From Cryptomeria japonica (lineage: Eukaryota > Streptophyta > Pinopsida > Cupressales > Cupressaceae): a DNA stretch of 64,000 bases. The DNA lies in the NCBI RefSeq assembly GCF_030272615.1, contig NC_081409.1:910861330-910925329 (forward strand), given 5' to 3'. Below, piece after piece: positions 1-11,899 of this stretch. The notes under the pieces were generated by a model. The model did not search any database, was not told where the DNA came from, and saw only the letters and a list, made by a program, of their open reading frames with translations. Position numbers and translations under genes: made by a program. How positions within the stretch are numbered: the first letter of the stretch is position 1; each line of letters starts with the position of its first letter.

Positions 1-804
1 TTGATAAAATTGAGCATAAATGAGATACATAAGACCAGTTGAGAGGAGAGGTAGGAAGCATTAAATGCTTGAGAAGACCTCATGGTTACCCTAGGGGGTA
101 AGGGTTAAGGTTAGGTTAAGATTATCCATTGGATAAAGCTTTTACCCAAAGGATAAACTCTTGTGCAAGGGTTAAAGGGATAACCATGGTCAAAGCAATG
201 AATACTTGATGAGACCCTTGGGTTAGATGTGGGTTGAGTTTAGAGAAAGTCTCTAATCATGCTGGAGGGTTGAGTTAACCATTAATGGTTTGGAAGACTT
301 TCAAAGTTAAGTTGTTGAAGCCTTTAATGGTTTTCAAAGACTTTGAGGGTTTGAGAAGTGACTTCCCCTTGCTTAGGGATGTGACAATATTTAGGAGATG
401 GGTTAGGCTAATTTAGAAGTGATTAGAAGAGTCTAGAAGGGGGTTTAGGAGGCAAGTGGAAGATGTAGGATTTTGCAAGTGGATGAGGAATAAAAGGATT
501 TAATTAAAATAAAATATTTTATTTCAATTTAGTTGTAATTTGGGAATTTGAATAAATTAGATTTATTCAATTTGGGGTAAACTATTAATTAAATATAAAT
601 TTAATTAAAAGTAGAGAGAAGGGGTTTAATTGAATAAAATAATTTATTCAATTAAATGACATAAGTGAATTTAACTAAGTAAATTGAATAATTTACTTAA
701 TAAAATAGAAGAATGTAGGTAATTTAATTAAATTAGATTTAACTAAATAGAGGAATGAACATAAAATATTCATTTAGGAATATGGTCATTTTTATACATC
801 TACA
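1..804 (-). repeat. Inner end of an L-family LTR interrupting copia A
   Basis: The sequence runs collinear with the right-hand part of the three L LTRs (compare about 21540-22359): the same alternating 'gagaagacctcatggtta' segment, the same TTAATTAAA-rich stretch, and the same last block ending TATACATCTACA. It is clearly more diverged than the three copies at 20893-37311, so it is an older member. The LTR ends at 804, and the copia integrase frame resumes at 805. The rest of the insertion lies left of the window, so I cannot tell a solo LTR from a full element. There is no gene in this stretch. Confidence 0.75.
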
Positions 805-1486
805 ACAGTATTCAACCCCAAGAACACCACAACAAAATATTGTCATAGAAAAAAAAAACCGGACTGCCATGGAGATGATGAAAACTATGTTGAATGAAGC
901 AAACATACAAGATATGTACTGGAAGGAAGCAATTCATATTGTTGTATATACATTAAACCGGGTTTAGCTAAGAACGAATAGCAAAATGACACCTTATGAA
1001 CTGTGGTATGACTGAAAGCCATCAATTAAATATTTCAAAGTTTTTGGAAGTAAATGCTTCATCAAGAGAGATGAAGATGGTATACGTGGTTTTGACTCTA
1101 GGAGTGATGAAGGTATTTTCTTGGGTTACTCTACTCACAAAAAGGCCTATAAATTCTACAATAAAAGACTAGGAAGAGTCATTGAAAGTGTGCATGTAAG
1201 ATTTGATGAAGATCCGCATAAAGGCAAACAAGCAGAAGTAAACCGGTATAATGATTCAGGCGATGAAGATGAATTTCAGTCAGAAAGTGAACTGGGAGAA
1301 GCACCCAACAAGACCCCTAACAAATATGTGTACAAAAATCACTTGGAAGAGAAAATTATAGGAAATAAAAGTGACGGTGTACAGACAAGAAGAAGACTTT
1401 CCCAGAACAATGAAAAAGTGAATTTCTGCCTCATGACTGAAATGGAACCTAAGACATTCAATGAGGCTAGCAAAAGTGACAAATAG
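805..1486 (+). pseudogene. Copia A integrase C-terminal part (broken)
   Basis: The translation begins inside the integrase core, at the motif YSTPRTPQQN just before the catalytic glutamate region (family consensus NGVVERKN; here it reads NIVIEKKN). It continues through the LNEAN...YWKEA..YTLNRV segment and the SKCFIKR..FLGYS segment that end plant copia integrases. Nonsense codons fall at 965-967 and 1013-1015, and a TAG at 1484-1486 separates it from the reverse transcriptase. All pieces stay in one frame. The part upstream was displaced by the LTR ending at 804. Confidence 0.85.
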
Positions 1487-2203
1487 ATGGATGCTATGGA
1501 AGAAGAGCTGCAGCAAATTGGAAAGAACATGACTTGGGAATTAGTTCCTAGACTAGCAGATAAAAATATCATTGGTACTAAATGGGTCTACCAGAACAAG
1601 ATGAATGAAGAAGGTAAGATTATTAGGCATAAAGAAAGGTTAGTGTGCAAAGGGTTTTCTCAAGTAGAAGGAATTGATTTTGAAGAAACATTTGCACCAG
1701 TTGCAAGACTTGAGGCTATTAGAATGTTCTTAGCATTCTCTGCCTTCAAAAGATACAAGGTATATCAAATGGATGTCAAGTCTTCTTTCTTGAATGGCAA
1801 TTTGGAAGAAGAAGTCTACATAGAACAACCAAAAGGTTTTTTGTTACATGATGATGAAAATTTTGTATGTCGATTGAAGAAAGAATTGTATGGTTTAAAG
1901 AAATCTCCAAGAGGATGGTATTCAAGGTTGGATAAGTATCTTAAGGAGCAAGGTTTCAAAAAGGGAAGTGCATATAGTAGTTTATACATCAAAGAAGATG
2001 GAAATCACTTGATTATTGTTGTTGTATATGTGGATGATATAATATTTGGAGGCAACAAGGATATCTTGTGTAAAGAGTTTGTTGTTCAAATGCAATCAAA
2101 GTTTGATATGTCAATACTTGGAGAGTTATCATATTTTCTTGGTTTGTAAATTTCACAACAAGATAAAGGAATATTTATCTCTTAAACCAAATATGTCAGA
2201 GAT
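1487..2203 (+). pseudogene. Copia A reverse transcriptase (RVT_2)
   Basis: This is the reverse transcriptase of a plant Ty1/copia polyprotein, which would copy the element RNA into cDNA inside virus-like particles. Landmarks in order are [16 protein letters not shown], the catalytic-region [33 protein letters not shown] and the active site YVDDIIFGG near 2026-2052. It is in the same frame as the integrase piece before it and the RNase H piece after it. TAG at 1484-1486 and TAA at 2147-2149 and 2183-2185 interrupt it. No indel is needed to read through, so decay has been by substitution. Confidence 0.9.
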
Positions 2204-2980
2204 ATGTTGAAGAAGTTTCAAATGGAAGACAACAAACCGGTAAGTACCCCCATGGTGATCGGATGCAAGTTGAGCAAGGTTGATGAGTCACCAGAAGTGG
2301 ATCAGACCCTGCATAGATCCATGATTGGTAGTCTATTATACCTTACTGCCTCAAGATCAGATATAGTGCAGGGAGTATGCATGGTGGCAAGATTTCAACT
2401 TGCACCTAAACAGTCACATGAGAATGCACTTAGAAGAATCTTCACGTACCTACAAGGAACACTTAATTATGGCTTATGGTATCCAAAGCAAGGAGATTTC
2501 ACTTTACAGGCCTACACTAATGTTGATTGGGCAGGCTGCATTGATGACCAGAAAAGAACAAGCGATGGCACATTCTTTTTAGGTGACCGGTTAGTTTCAT
2601 GGCACAACAAGAAGCAGGATTCAGTCTCCTTATCTACTATTGAGGAAAAATATATTGCTACTACTACATGTCCTTAGGTGTTATGGATGAACAAGACCCT
2701 CAAGGACATTCCAATAGAAATATCTGACCCTATTTCAATCTGATGTGATAACTCAAGTGCAATCAACATTTCAAAGAATCCAGTTATGCACTCAAGGACA
2801 AAGCACATTGCTATCAAATACCATTTTCTTAGAGAGAAGGTTGTAGAGAAAGAAGTGAAGGTAGAATATGTTCCTACAAGTGAACAAGTTGTTGATATCT
2901 TCACAGAACCTCTACCGTTAAACACATTTGAATATCTAAAACACAAAACAAGAGTTCTATCACTAGCTTTATGCACTTAA
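2204..2980 (+). pseudogene. Copia A RNase H and pol C-terminus
   Basis: This continues the same frame. It contains the connection segment STPM...SMIGSLLYLTASRSDI, then the RNase H with TNVDWAGCIDD and the SVSLSTIEEKYIA motif, and finishes with SRTKHIAIKYHFLREKV and VDIFTEPLP. Stops lie at 2675-2677 (TAG, just before VLWMNKTL) and around 2741-2743. The pol terminator is at about 2978-2980. The order and spacing match the C-terminal third of a plant copia pol. The protein would not be made intact. Confidence 0.88.
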
Positions 2981-3326
2981 ATGTGTATGGAGATCTGTGG
3001 TTCAAAGGGAGTTCATAGCCATACATTTTTTACTCTTAGACCATATGTTGGACAAAGGGGGAGATCATATGTTTGTATGGTAGTACTGGCTGGTTTGAAG
3101 CTTTGGGAAGTTGTCTATTCAATTTGTCTATCTATAAAAGTCACAATTAAACTGTCGGGAGACAGGGTAGAGTGGTCTGGCCTACCGAAAATTATTGTTT
3201 GAGCCCTTTGTCATTGTTGTCAAAGGGGGAGAAAGAATGTTGTTGGAGATAGTGCATATTGTGAGTACAGGTTGTGGAGGTTAGCTCGATAATATGTGTT
3301 TTGACATCAATGCAAAAGGGGGAGAT
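2981..3326 (+). other. Copia A 3' untranslated region with three polypurine-like tracts
   Basis: There is no ORF of note. Three tracts of the form CAAAGGGGGAGA lie at about 3051-3063, 3221-3233 and 3314-3326. The last one abuts the LTR start TGTTCGCATTG and is the likely plus-strand primer (PPT). Repeated PPT-like tracts in this position are a known habit of some plant copia lineages. Confidence 0.7.
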
Positions 3327-4910
3327 TGTTCGCATTGTATTGTCATTGATGTTAATCGGTAAGTATGTTAACCAGTATGCAAGATATTGTTACCGAAATT
3401 GCAGGTTGTTGGGATGTTGATGTCAACCAGTATGGGATATCAACTGATAAGTATGTCAACCGATAAGAAAGAAAACCTGATAAGTAAGTGTGGTTTGAGA
3501 TGGCATGTTCTAACCGACAAAACAGAGTAGTGCATGATATGAAGGTTAACCAGTTAGAGTATACCAGTAGCATGTTTGGTTGGTAATTGAGTTTGAACTA
3601 ACACAATCAAGTGAGTTCAATGTTGGTAGAGGTGTCACGTGGACTCCAGGTGTCAAACATGCAATGGTAGGTGAATGGTGCGTCGGTGAGGTAGTTTCTG
3701 ACTAGGTCAATATTAAATGTCGACTGTGAAAAACATGAATCAATTGCAGAGGATTGCGACTCAAAGCATATTGAAGGGAAAAGATTTTAGTCTTTGACAT
3801 TATGATCAAAGCAAGATATTTGATCGTCTTGTTGATCTGGAGAAGGAAACTGCTAGATCATTTATTGTGATTGACAAAATCAAGACTAATGAACAGAGTC
3901 CAGTTTGCTAAATATAGTAAACGTTTATAGGTAGAATAAAAAGAGGATTGATCTTTTTGTTGAACTATTGCAGGTTGTCAATTCAAAAAGATAAGATCTG
4001 ATTTGATACAGATCGAGGTAGGTGAAGAAAACCCTAAGTGCATGAAGTTTGATTTTTTGTTTTGGCAAGAAAGAAAGTATATAAATATGCAGATCAAAGA
4101 CTTAAGTTGTGTGTAGAAAAGAGATAGTATGTCAGATGAGTGATGAGAAAGTGTGATTTTGTCAAGTTGATCAGTCTGAGTTTTGATAGCAAAATCTTGA
4201 AGTGACTGAGTGTTAGTTGAAGAACCAGTAAGGAAAGTTTCATTGGCAAGGTTTAAGGTAATTGGTAAACTGTTACAAAGTATAACAATCTGTTAAACCG
4301 ACAGTATCTGAACCAGTAAGATAGCAGCAAAGAGTTAAGGAGAGAAGAGTAAGTTTCAGAGAAGAACCAACAAGGCAGAAACTGAGTTGTAGAGGATTTA
4401 GACAATAAGAACAAAGGATCGGTAGAAGAGAAGCAATATGACAAAAAAGAGTTTAACCGACAGAGAGAATTGTTTGCAGGGGTTACAAAACTAATTTGTA
4501 ACAAGTGTTTATCATTGTATTGATTTTAAATCTCATTGTATTTCACTGAGTGGGTGCTCAGTGCAGGGGTTGGTGCTTCTTGAGTTGGTGCTTATAATAG
4601 TATAGGGGTTGGTGCTCCTTTGGGTACGTGCCCATAAATTGCTAGGGGTTGGTGCTTCTTGGGTTGGTGCCCTAAACATTGTAAAACTATTATTTCATTG
4701 TGAGGCTAGATTGGAGCAGTAGATCTCCAACAACATTTCTCACCAAGGTTTTTCCCACATTGGGTTTTCCTCGTATATCTGGTGTTATGTGATGTGTTCA
4801 TGTGTGTGGTTTCTTGTTAGTGCTTTCATTATCCTACCAATTGCACACATTGTTTGAAATTTTTTATAATCATTGATTCACCATCCTCTCATGATATCTT
4901 GTGTTCTACA
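3327..4910 (+). repeat. 3' LTR of copia A
   Basis: It starts TGTTCGCATTG directly after the polypurine tract at 3314-3326 and ends near TGTTCTACA. The far end has the features seen in other copia LTRs here: 'tttttcccac.ttgggttttcc' around 4750, then an 'attcacc..cctctca' block around 4878-4890. Repeated 'ggggttggtgct' segments lie at about 4565-4670. Beyond it the reading frame of another copia element (A2, opposite strand) begins abruptly, so A was inserted into A2. The right boundary is uncertain by a few bases, because the matching left target site is outside the window. Confidence 0.7.
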
Positions 4911-5497
4911 CAAGCTATGCCTTGTACTTATCCACACTACCATTTGCTAAAAACTTGGTCTGATAGATCCACTTAAATAAAACCATCTTTCTCCTCTTAG
5001 ATAAAGGGACTAACTCCCAAGTGGTATTCCTTATAAATGAACTATACTCTTCCTCCATGGCTAAGTCCCACTTGAGAACTCTTGATGCTTTCCTGAATGG
5101 TCTGTGAATCAGAAATGATAACAATGTAAGCATGTGGAAGCTCTTGATGTTGTGACTAAGTCCTTTGATTATCTAAAGGATCCCCAACAAGAGAAATTTC
5201 TAACTCAAGAGTGTGTCGAGCCCAATGAGGTCTAGGAGGAGATAAAGGATGAGGTTCCTCAACTACAAGTGGAGCCTACAAAGGTGTGACCCTGCGAGTT
5301 GGAGTTGAGGGAGAATCATCTTCAGAGTCACTATCATCACTATCCATAATTGAGGAAGGAGGAGGAAGAGAGGCTAAGATAGGATAGTTTTCCTCAAAGT
5401 GAATACTACTCTCAATGAATACCTCATGTGTCTCTAGATCCATAAGTCAATGTGTCTTAACACCCTTGGTAAATTCAACAAATATGTAAGGCCTACT
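4911..5497 (-). pseudogene. Copia A2 reverse transcriptase N-terminus and linker
   Basis: The - strand translation at 4915-5133 gives the first block of RVT_2: AMEEEYSSFIRNTTWELVPL, then FKWIYQTKF and DKYKA. In intact elements the next residues are RLVAKGY, but here the frame ends at the copia A insertion point. The 5134-5497 part corresponds to the variable acidic linker between integrase and RT. It is Glu/Ser-rich in the - sense, and I see no domain in it. Confidence 0.8.
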
Positions 5498-6330
5498 CTA
5501 AGGTTCCAATACCTTGCATTTCTGTGGAGGAATGTGAGCCCATGTTGGACACCCAAAGACTTTGAAATGTCTTACAACCAGTATTCTACCAAAATAAGCC
5601 TCAAAAGGAGCGATACCTTTCAAATCCTTATGGGGAACCTGATTTTGGATGTGTGTGGCACAACTGATAACTTTTTTCCAAAAAGTTGGACCAAGAGAAC
5701 GAGCATGAATAATGCAACTAGCCATGTCCTTAAGCTTCTATTCTTCATTTTTGCAACACCATTTTGTTGTGGAGTGTAGGCAACTGAGTGTTGAAGATCA
5801 ATTTCCTCAAGTACAAAATTCCTTAAGTTTATTGTTCACATATTCCCTTCCATTGTATGTGTGAAGGATCTTGATTACCTTCCCTGATTGCTTCTCAACA
5901 TGAGCCTTACATGAGCCTTGAAGGCTATAAATCTATCAAACACTTCACTCTTATGAACATGAAAGTAGACATAAGTGAAGCAAGAGTAGTCATCAATGAA
6001 AGTGAGGACATAGCGGGTCTTGCTTGATGAAGGTGCTAGAAATGGGCCCACTACATCATTGCGAACCGATTGAAGAACTTCCAAAGCTCTCCAAGATTTC
6101 ATCTTATTAAACTTCTATTCAGGATGCTTGCCCATGGAACGCCCTAAACATACACCCTCTAAAAAAATGATTTGAGGTATACCTATGCCCATGTCCTTAG
6201 AGCTAAGCTATTGAAGATAAGGGTAGTTGAGATGACCAAACCGCGCATGTCATAGCTTACTTACCGAATTTGAATGAGTGAGCAAGTCCATGGAAGGAGA
6301 TCAAGTCACAAAGTGGGAAAATGAATAAAG
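5498..6330 (-). pseudogene. Copia A2 integrase (broken)
   Basis: The - strand pieces at 5875-6102 and 5498-5725 give the integrase core: VRNDVVGPF (the position of the first catalytic Asp), TRYVLTFIDDYSCFTYVYF (second Asp region) and, further on, the C-terminal segment HARSLGPTFWKKVISCATHIQNQ with VFGCPTWAHIP. The two pieces are separated by about 150 bases in which the frame is interrupted, covering the Glu part of the DDE triad. Integrase would insert the cDNA into the genome, but this copy is not functional. Confidence 0.82.
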
Positions 6331-7464
6331 TTGTTAATTGTGATTGGCTTGTCCCACTGCTACTGAGGCATCATTCTCAAGTTCTTTTACCACAACTGAA
6401 TTAGGTGTAAACTCATTTTTATTTCTATTTCCATAGTGGGTGATTTGGTAGATAGAAGGGAGGTTGGTGGTCAAGTATCCACTATTGTGAAGAACCTTTT
6501 TAGCCACAAATTCTTTCCCATTTTCCTTTGATTACGAGGAAGTGGAAGTAGATGATTCCTTCTTCTTGTAGGCAGATGGAAAATTGATGTTGATCTTCTT
6601 AATGACATTTGTCAACTCATCAATCTGCTTTGAGTGGCAATGATGCTCATCATGACCAAATTTCTTGCAATATGAACAAGTAGGTCTCTCCTTCTTAGGT
6701 GTATTCCCCTTCTTTGAAGAGGATATATAATTTCCTTGTTGTGGAGAGAATGATTGTGCTCTATCTTGGTGTGGCTTTGGCTTAGATTGCTTTTGGTTTT
6801 TACCTTTTCCTTGATTCATTTGATTCCCTTGATTTTCCAACAAAGCCTTGGACTTTGAAGACTTGAGAATCCCCATCTTGATCAAATTTGATTTATCAAG
6901 TATCAACATCTTCATGAATTTATCAAATGATGGTGGAGTGAGTGACGCACTTGAAGTCAACCAATGGGTGTGAAAGCTAGAAACAAAGGTTGCATATTCT
7001 AATGGAAGCTTGTCCAACAAACTGTAAACCAATTGAGCATCCTTCTTGTCAATGCCACAATCCTTAAGATTTTCTCTTAACTCAGTTTATTTTATGACAC
7101 CATCTTGGATTGTATCAAAATCCTTGGGATCCAACATTGTGAGTTCATTGTCAAGCATTTAGCCCCTAATTTCATCAACTTGACCATACAATTTGGCATA
7201 GATATCCCAAGCCTCTTTAACTGTAGTACATTTCTCAACGTGAAAAATGAGGTCATCGGATACATACTTTCTCAAAGTTCCAAGAGTCGTGGAATTTTAG
7301 TGAGCCATTCCAATTGAGCATTAGGAGTAGCTTTAGGATCTACTAGTGTTGTCATTATTCCATTTATGTAATGAATTAGACATTTTTTCCATTAACTTAC
7401 TCCATGCTTTAATTTTCCATGATGCATAACTATGTGGAGTTAAAAGTGGAAATTATGTGAACCC
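6331..7464 (-). pseudogene. Copia A2 gag with zinc knuckle
   Basis: The - strand translation contains a gag_pre/UBN2-type capsid region. Near 7200-7330 it reads WLTKIPRLLELCKYVSDD, AWDIYAKLYG follows, and the clean ORF at 6532-7032 gives LVYSLLDKLPLEYATFVSSF and ends in a CCHC knuckle CSYCKKFGHDEHHC around 6640-6685. The capsid assembles the particle and the knuckle binds the RNA. In-frame stops occur upstream of 7032 (for example near 7160 and 7090). The start is placed at about 7464 because the frame opens there, but it is not firm. Confidence 0.75.
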
Positions 7465-8471
7465 ATAGCAAAAAAAATGAAAAAGCACAAGATAGAGGGA
7501 GGCACAATCAAACAAGACACCCCCCCCCCCCCCCAATTCACTCAATCAAAGAATCCCCCCCAAAATGATGATTTGACACTTTATACTTAGTGTGTGTACA
7601 ATGGGCCACTTGTAAACAAGAGCAAAGTGGGCTTCTAATTTCAAGATTACAACTGCCCCAAATAGCCTATACAAGACTCAAACCAATAATGCACAAGATC
7701 TAAGCTAAGATCCAAGCAAATTACAAGTACCAAATAGGCCAAAAAAGACCAAATTTTGAAAGTAAAATTTCTACTCAAAATGGTGAAAAACTGATAGCGC
7801 CACATGAAAGTAGACAAAAAATTATGCACTTTCAAAAAAATCACTCCTGAAAAGGAGGTTGTATGAGCCTGAATGGAGCTCAAGAAGTTGCAGAATCAAG
7901 GATTAGATAGGTGCACTTGTAAAAAACTAAAAAATCTATCCACCAAAATTAGAAACTAACCACACCACTATAGGGAGCATGAAAAATTAGCCCACATAAA
8001 AAAAAAATTACACCAAAAAAGACCTCATAATGACCAAGTTATGAGACTCCGAAGTGGGACTACATAATCAAAAAGCTCAATGGAGGGGTCAAAAAATTTC
8101 AAAAAATATTGATACAATGTTGATGTTAGTAGTTCATGAGCTTAAATTTGATGATTGTATTGCCATCACACTAAAAATCCTACCTACCTACATGGGAGTC
8201 CTTATTATACAAACTATGATGTGGCAGCATGACCGAGTGACACATGTTGCTAACTAGGTGTACAGATCTTGTGCAGCACTATATGGAATAATGACTGGAT
8301 CATACAAATATGCTACTATGGCACCTGGATGGTAATACAGAATTAACACATGGTAACTTATGTGGCACGATGACTAGGCACCAATTGGGTGTTGAGTTGT
8401 CAAGATGCGGCAAATAAGGTTATGCCACATGGCCAATGTTGTTAAACTCAAAAACGTTGTATGGATGAATT
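7465..8471 (-). other. Copia A2 leader, proximal part
   Basis: This is untranslated leader between gag and the solo LTR. A pure C run of 14 bases lies around 7520-7533, and several A runs are present. I found no supported coding sequence. The stretch continues on the far side of the solo LTR at 9434. Confidence 0.5.
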
Positions 8472-9433
8472 TGTTGGCAATTGACACTCATTCGGTAAGG
8501 TGAATTACATTTAGAGTTGTCATTGATGGCAAATCATCTTCAGGTGTTGGTATTTCTCATTTGGATTCATTGTCTTATCATTTTGTATAGATTGGGCCAA
8601 TCGGTATACAGACACTTTGCTTTATTATTGTTAACTGGTCAGTCTTGGTATCGGTAATGTATATTTGGGACCTGGTTAATTATAGGACTCGGTTAAGGTA
8701 TTTTGGGACCTCGGTAAAATCACTTGTGGAATTTATGGTAGCGTGTAGGACAACATCAGATATGATCATCGAGATAATGCATATTATACTTCATGATTCA
8801 GAAGCTGACAAATTTATTTTTCATCTTGAGGCCAACACGATAAACAAGTTACAAGGGTATTTAAGGGAGATCATTTAGTGATGGATTTTATATATTAATG
8901 GTTATGCGATTTGCAATGCAAATTAGTCAGAGATTGATGGTATGCAATTTGGTCAACGAGTGGAAGCTTTTGTGCGCAGTTTCACATGCGCAATCTCAAC
9001 CAGTAGCAGAATAGAGTATCAGTAAACCGGTTCAAAGGAGGTTGACAAAGCTTTAACTGGAACTTATCCAACATGGTCAAATGCATCATATAAGTTCACT
9101 TTTTTATAAAATCATTGTGTAATGTTGTGTAAGTTAGTGAGACTTATATTTGAGCAGTGAGCCTGATTGCATGTGCAATCCCCTCTATGTAACATTTGTA
9201 TACCTTGATCAATTATATAAATATTGTGGGTATCAGCCCCAACGAGGTTGTTCCCTTTACACGGTTTTACACATATAAATATTAGTGTTATGGTATTGTT
9301 TCTTTATGTGTTATTTGATTTATGCACTTTAATTTTATTTTCTATTAACCGGTTCATAAGAAATAAGTTCATAAATTCATTTACCAGTAGAACACTGACT
9401 CACCCCCCCTCTCAGTGATCTTGGATTCCAACA
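8472..9433 (+). repeat. Solo copia LTR inserted in the A2 leader
   Basis: It starts TGTTGGCAATTG and ends TTGGATTCCAACA, so it has TG...CA ends with short inverted termini (TGTTGG / CCAACA). Flanking 5-bp sequences are GAATT (8467-8471) and GAATC (9434-9438), a target duplication with one mismatch. A TATA-like 'attatataaat' lies around 9211-9221, and the far end has the 'tcacccccc.ctcag' block typical of copia LTRs. No internal region or second LTR accompanies it, so it is a solo LTR left by LTR-LTR recombination. Confidence 0.8.
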
Positions 9434-10104
9434 GAATCAATGTGTATTGTTTCACAACATGGTTGAATCAGTGATGGTCGTGTGGTACTGCTAAAGGTAG
9501 AGGTGGTGCAGAGTCTAGCAAAGAACGAATGGGGTGAAGGGGGTCGGTGAGGGGCCGACGGGGATTTGGTAGTAACCGGTGGCAAGGCTTGGGAAAACAA
9601 TGAAGCATAGCAATCATGGGCGGTAGAGGATACTAGCAGCGATGCACAATCCAACAGAGGTAGCGAGGACGCACAGTGAGAGTACAAAGCGCAATGGCGA
9701 AAGGGACCACACAGGATCTGCCAAAAGGTACAACCTCTTGTAGGGAAAAAAATGTGCTACGAAATGGACGGGGGGGACTTCAACCCCACTCCCCCCCCCA
9801 AAAAAAAATGATTTTTTAAAAATAAAAAATTTTACAAAATAATAAAAGAACTGCGAAAAGAAAATATCATTTTTTTTTAAATCTGTACCGTACTGCCTAA
9901 TAGGTGAAAAAAAATTATAATGCCTTGAAGATGACTTTTGCCCAATATAAGAAAATTTATAGTCAAAATTTATGGAAACAGCCTCTTAGACTCAATGGTG
10001 ATGTTGGATTTAGCATAGGAAACTCCCAAATTGTGTTGTTCCTCAAATCTAAAAATAAAACACACCAAGATCTCTCCAAAATGACTACCCCGTGGAGCTC
10101 CAAT
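9434..10104 (-). other. Copia A2 leader, distal part
   Basis: There is no recognised gene. It contains a GC-richer block (9500-9720) and homopolymer runs (G at 9770, C then A at 9789-9810). The last 200 bases before the primer site read as ordinary leader. Confidence 0.4.
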
Positions 10105-10117
10105 GGCTATGATACCA
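10105..10117 (-). other. Primer-binding site of copia A2
   Basis: Read on the - strand this is TGGTATCATAGCC, a one-base variant of the TGGTATCAGAGC site complementary to the 3' end of initiator tRNA-Met. It directly abuts the LTR that begins at 10118. Confidence 0.8.
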
Positions 10118-10555
10118 TGTAATAATTTGCCAATAATAAGCAAGATCTAAAACCCAATAGATATCACAACACAAGAGAGACAACGATTGATAAGAACAAA
10201 TTATATTCTCATTAAGATACAAAAATGAATCAACTAGATAAACCATACAATGAAGATGAGACTACTTATAAAGGCAAGGCTATATGGATATGTGAGCACA
10301 CGATCATGACATGTGGCCCAATGAGATAAAAAGGTAGGTGAGGGTAGGTAAGAGAAATAATAGAATATTACACTAAAGGTGGATCACCCACCAAAGGTGG
10401 AATGTGACAACAAGATATCACCACAAAAGGTGGAATTTCTCCTACAAGCAACTTCCCTAGATGCACACTTCCCTAAGTGTCTCATATGCAAACTACTATG
10501 AATGCATTATCCTAAGTCAACTTAAGTAAAGTGTAATTATGAGACATAATTTACA
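10118..10555 (-). repeat. 5' LTR of copia A2
   Basis: This is a 438-bp LTR with perfect inverted ends TGTAA/TTACA, located immediately beyond the primer site. On the - strand it starts TGTAAATTATG and ends AATTATTACA. The second LTR is not in the window. Confidence 0.7.
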
Positions 10556-11899
10556 CCAACAACAAGGGCATAACATTGGTTAATGCTTCAAAATCAATCA
10601 TACATTTCTTCAGTAAATTATCATCTATCAATAGAGTAACATAGAAGGGATCTACTTGAGATGGACATTTAGTCAAAAGTAGTTCCTAGATATACCTCAG
10701 GTATTTCAAGACTAGAATCAACTATTTCAACTTAATTTACTTGTTTCTTGACCTTTTCATGTTGTTCAATAATATCTACAATGTTTAAGGAACTCGATAC
10801 AACATTAATAATGAAGGCCAATGCTTTATTTTTGTGCTCACTTATTCTTATCATTTCCAATAGTAACAAAATTTGAAAAAAAAAATGTGTCATATCTACA
10901 AGCATGTAATTGGGCACATTACAAATAAAGGCACTACTAGGATTCAATTGGATTGTCTTCTCCTTTTTTTTACACTTTTCTCCTAGAAGTTGAAGTATTT
11001 GTGCAAGCTTTCTTATTACCCATACTATATTATAAATTAGTTTTATACTTTGTCTAGGTGGCCTCTACACAAGGCACATTATTTTTCCAACACTTTCCTC
11101 TTATTTCATCCCTTAGCAAGAGTTGGAAGCTATGTTCCATTTTATTTCTCTTTGATAAAAATGATGTCTACATTTTCTTGGCCACAATTATCACCTTTAC
11201 TTCTCAAATTCGAATTCCTCTTGACCTAAGAAACTATAACAATTGTTAATGCCCCGATCTCCTCATCAAGGGGTCTACTCAATTTGAGTTCTAAGATATT
11301 ATACTCTAAAGAATTTACATGATGAATTTCTTCTTCATCATAAGAAAAACATGTTGATGGTAATTGATTCTAAGGTTCCTATCATCTACATTTGACTCAA
11401 CTCCACACTCATCTAACAAGGAATATTCTTAAAGAGCATAACACATTTTAGTTGACAACATATCAATACTATGATGCTCATGTCTTCTTGACCCATGTTG
11501 TGATTTGGATCATTACACTCATCACATGGAGCATCATAAGCCTCAAGAGGTTGGGCTACCATAGAGTGTGCTAGAGAATGAAGTAACCCACATGCAATAA
11601 ATCATGGATATCTTCCATAGCATTAACCCCTAGCTTTTTAAGTGAATGTTGTGTCTCTTTGTTTCAAGACCCTTATTTATTATTGTTGTGCACAAGATTT
11701 CCATTATTCAAAGTTGTGTTATATGGTTGATCAAATAATTTAGGCATTTTCTCATGCCTATTTTGATGAGATCCATCATGAGATAAGCATTTTTCATTTT
11801 TATCTACCTTGTAGCTTAATTCCTTCAAAGAATTCATGGCCTTATCTAATTTATCATCTGACTTATATGTAGATGCCTTATTTTGCTCATCTTTTTCCT
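10556..11899 (-). other. Decayed sequence next to the Ty3 gag remnant
   Basis: It is AT-rich, with short frames broken on every strand. It probably belongs to the same - strand Ty3 element as the gag remnant to the right, judging by position, but I identify no domain here. A few small ORFs (for example 10732-10947 and 11058-11249) have no recognisable content. Confidence 0.3.

Larger units (their letters stand above)
4911..10555 (-). mobile_element. Copia element A2, truncated at its RT
   Basis: This is a - strand Ty1/copia element reading leftward from a short 5' LTR (10118-10555) and primer site through leader, gag, integrase and the start of the reverse transcriptase. The coding order gag, integrase, RT is that of copia. 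It stops at the junction with the copia A LTR, so the rest of its RT, its RNase H and its 3' LTR lie left of the window or are lost. It carries a solo LTR in its leader. Confidence 0.75.
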
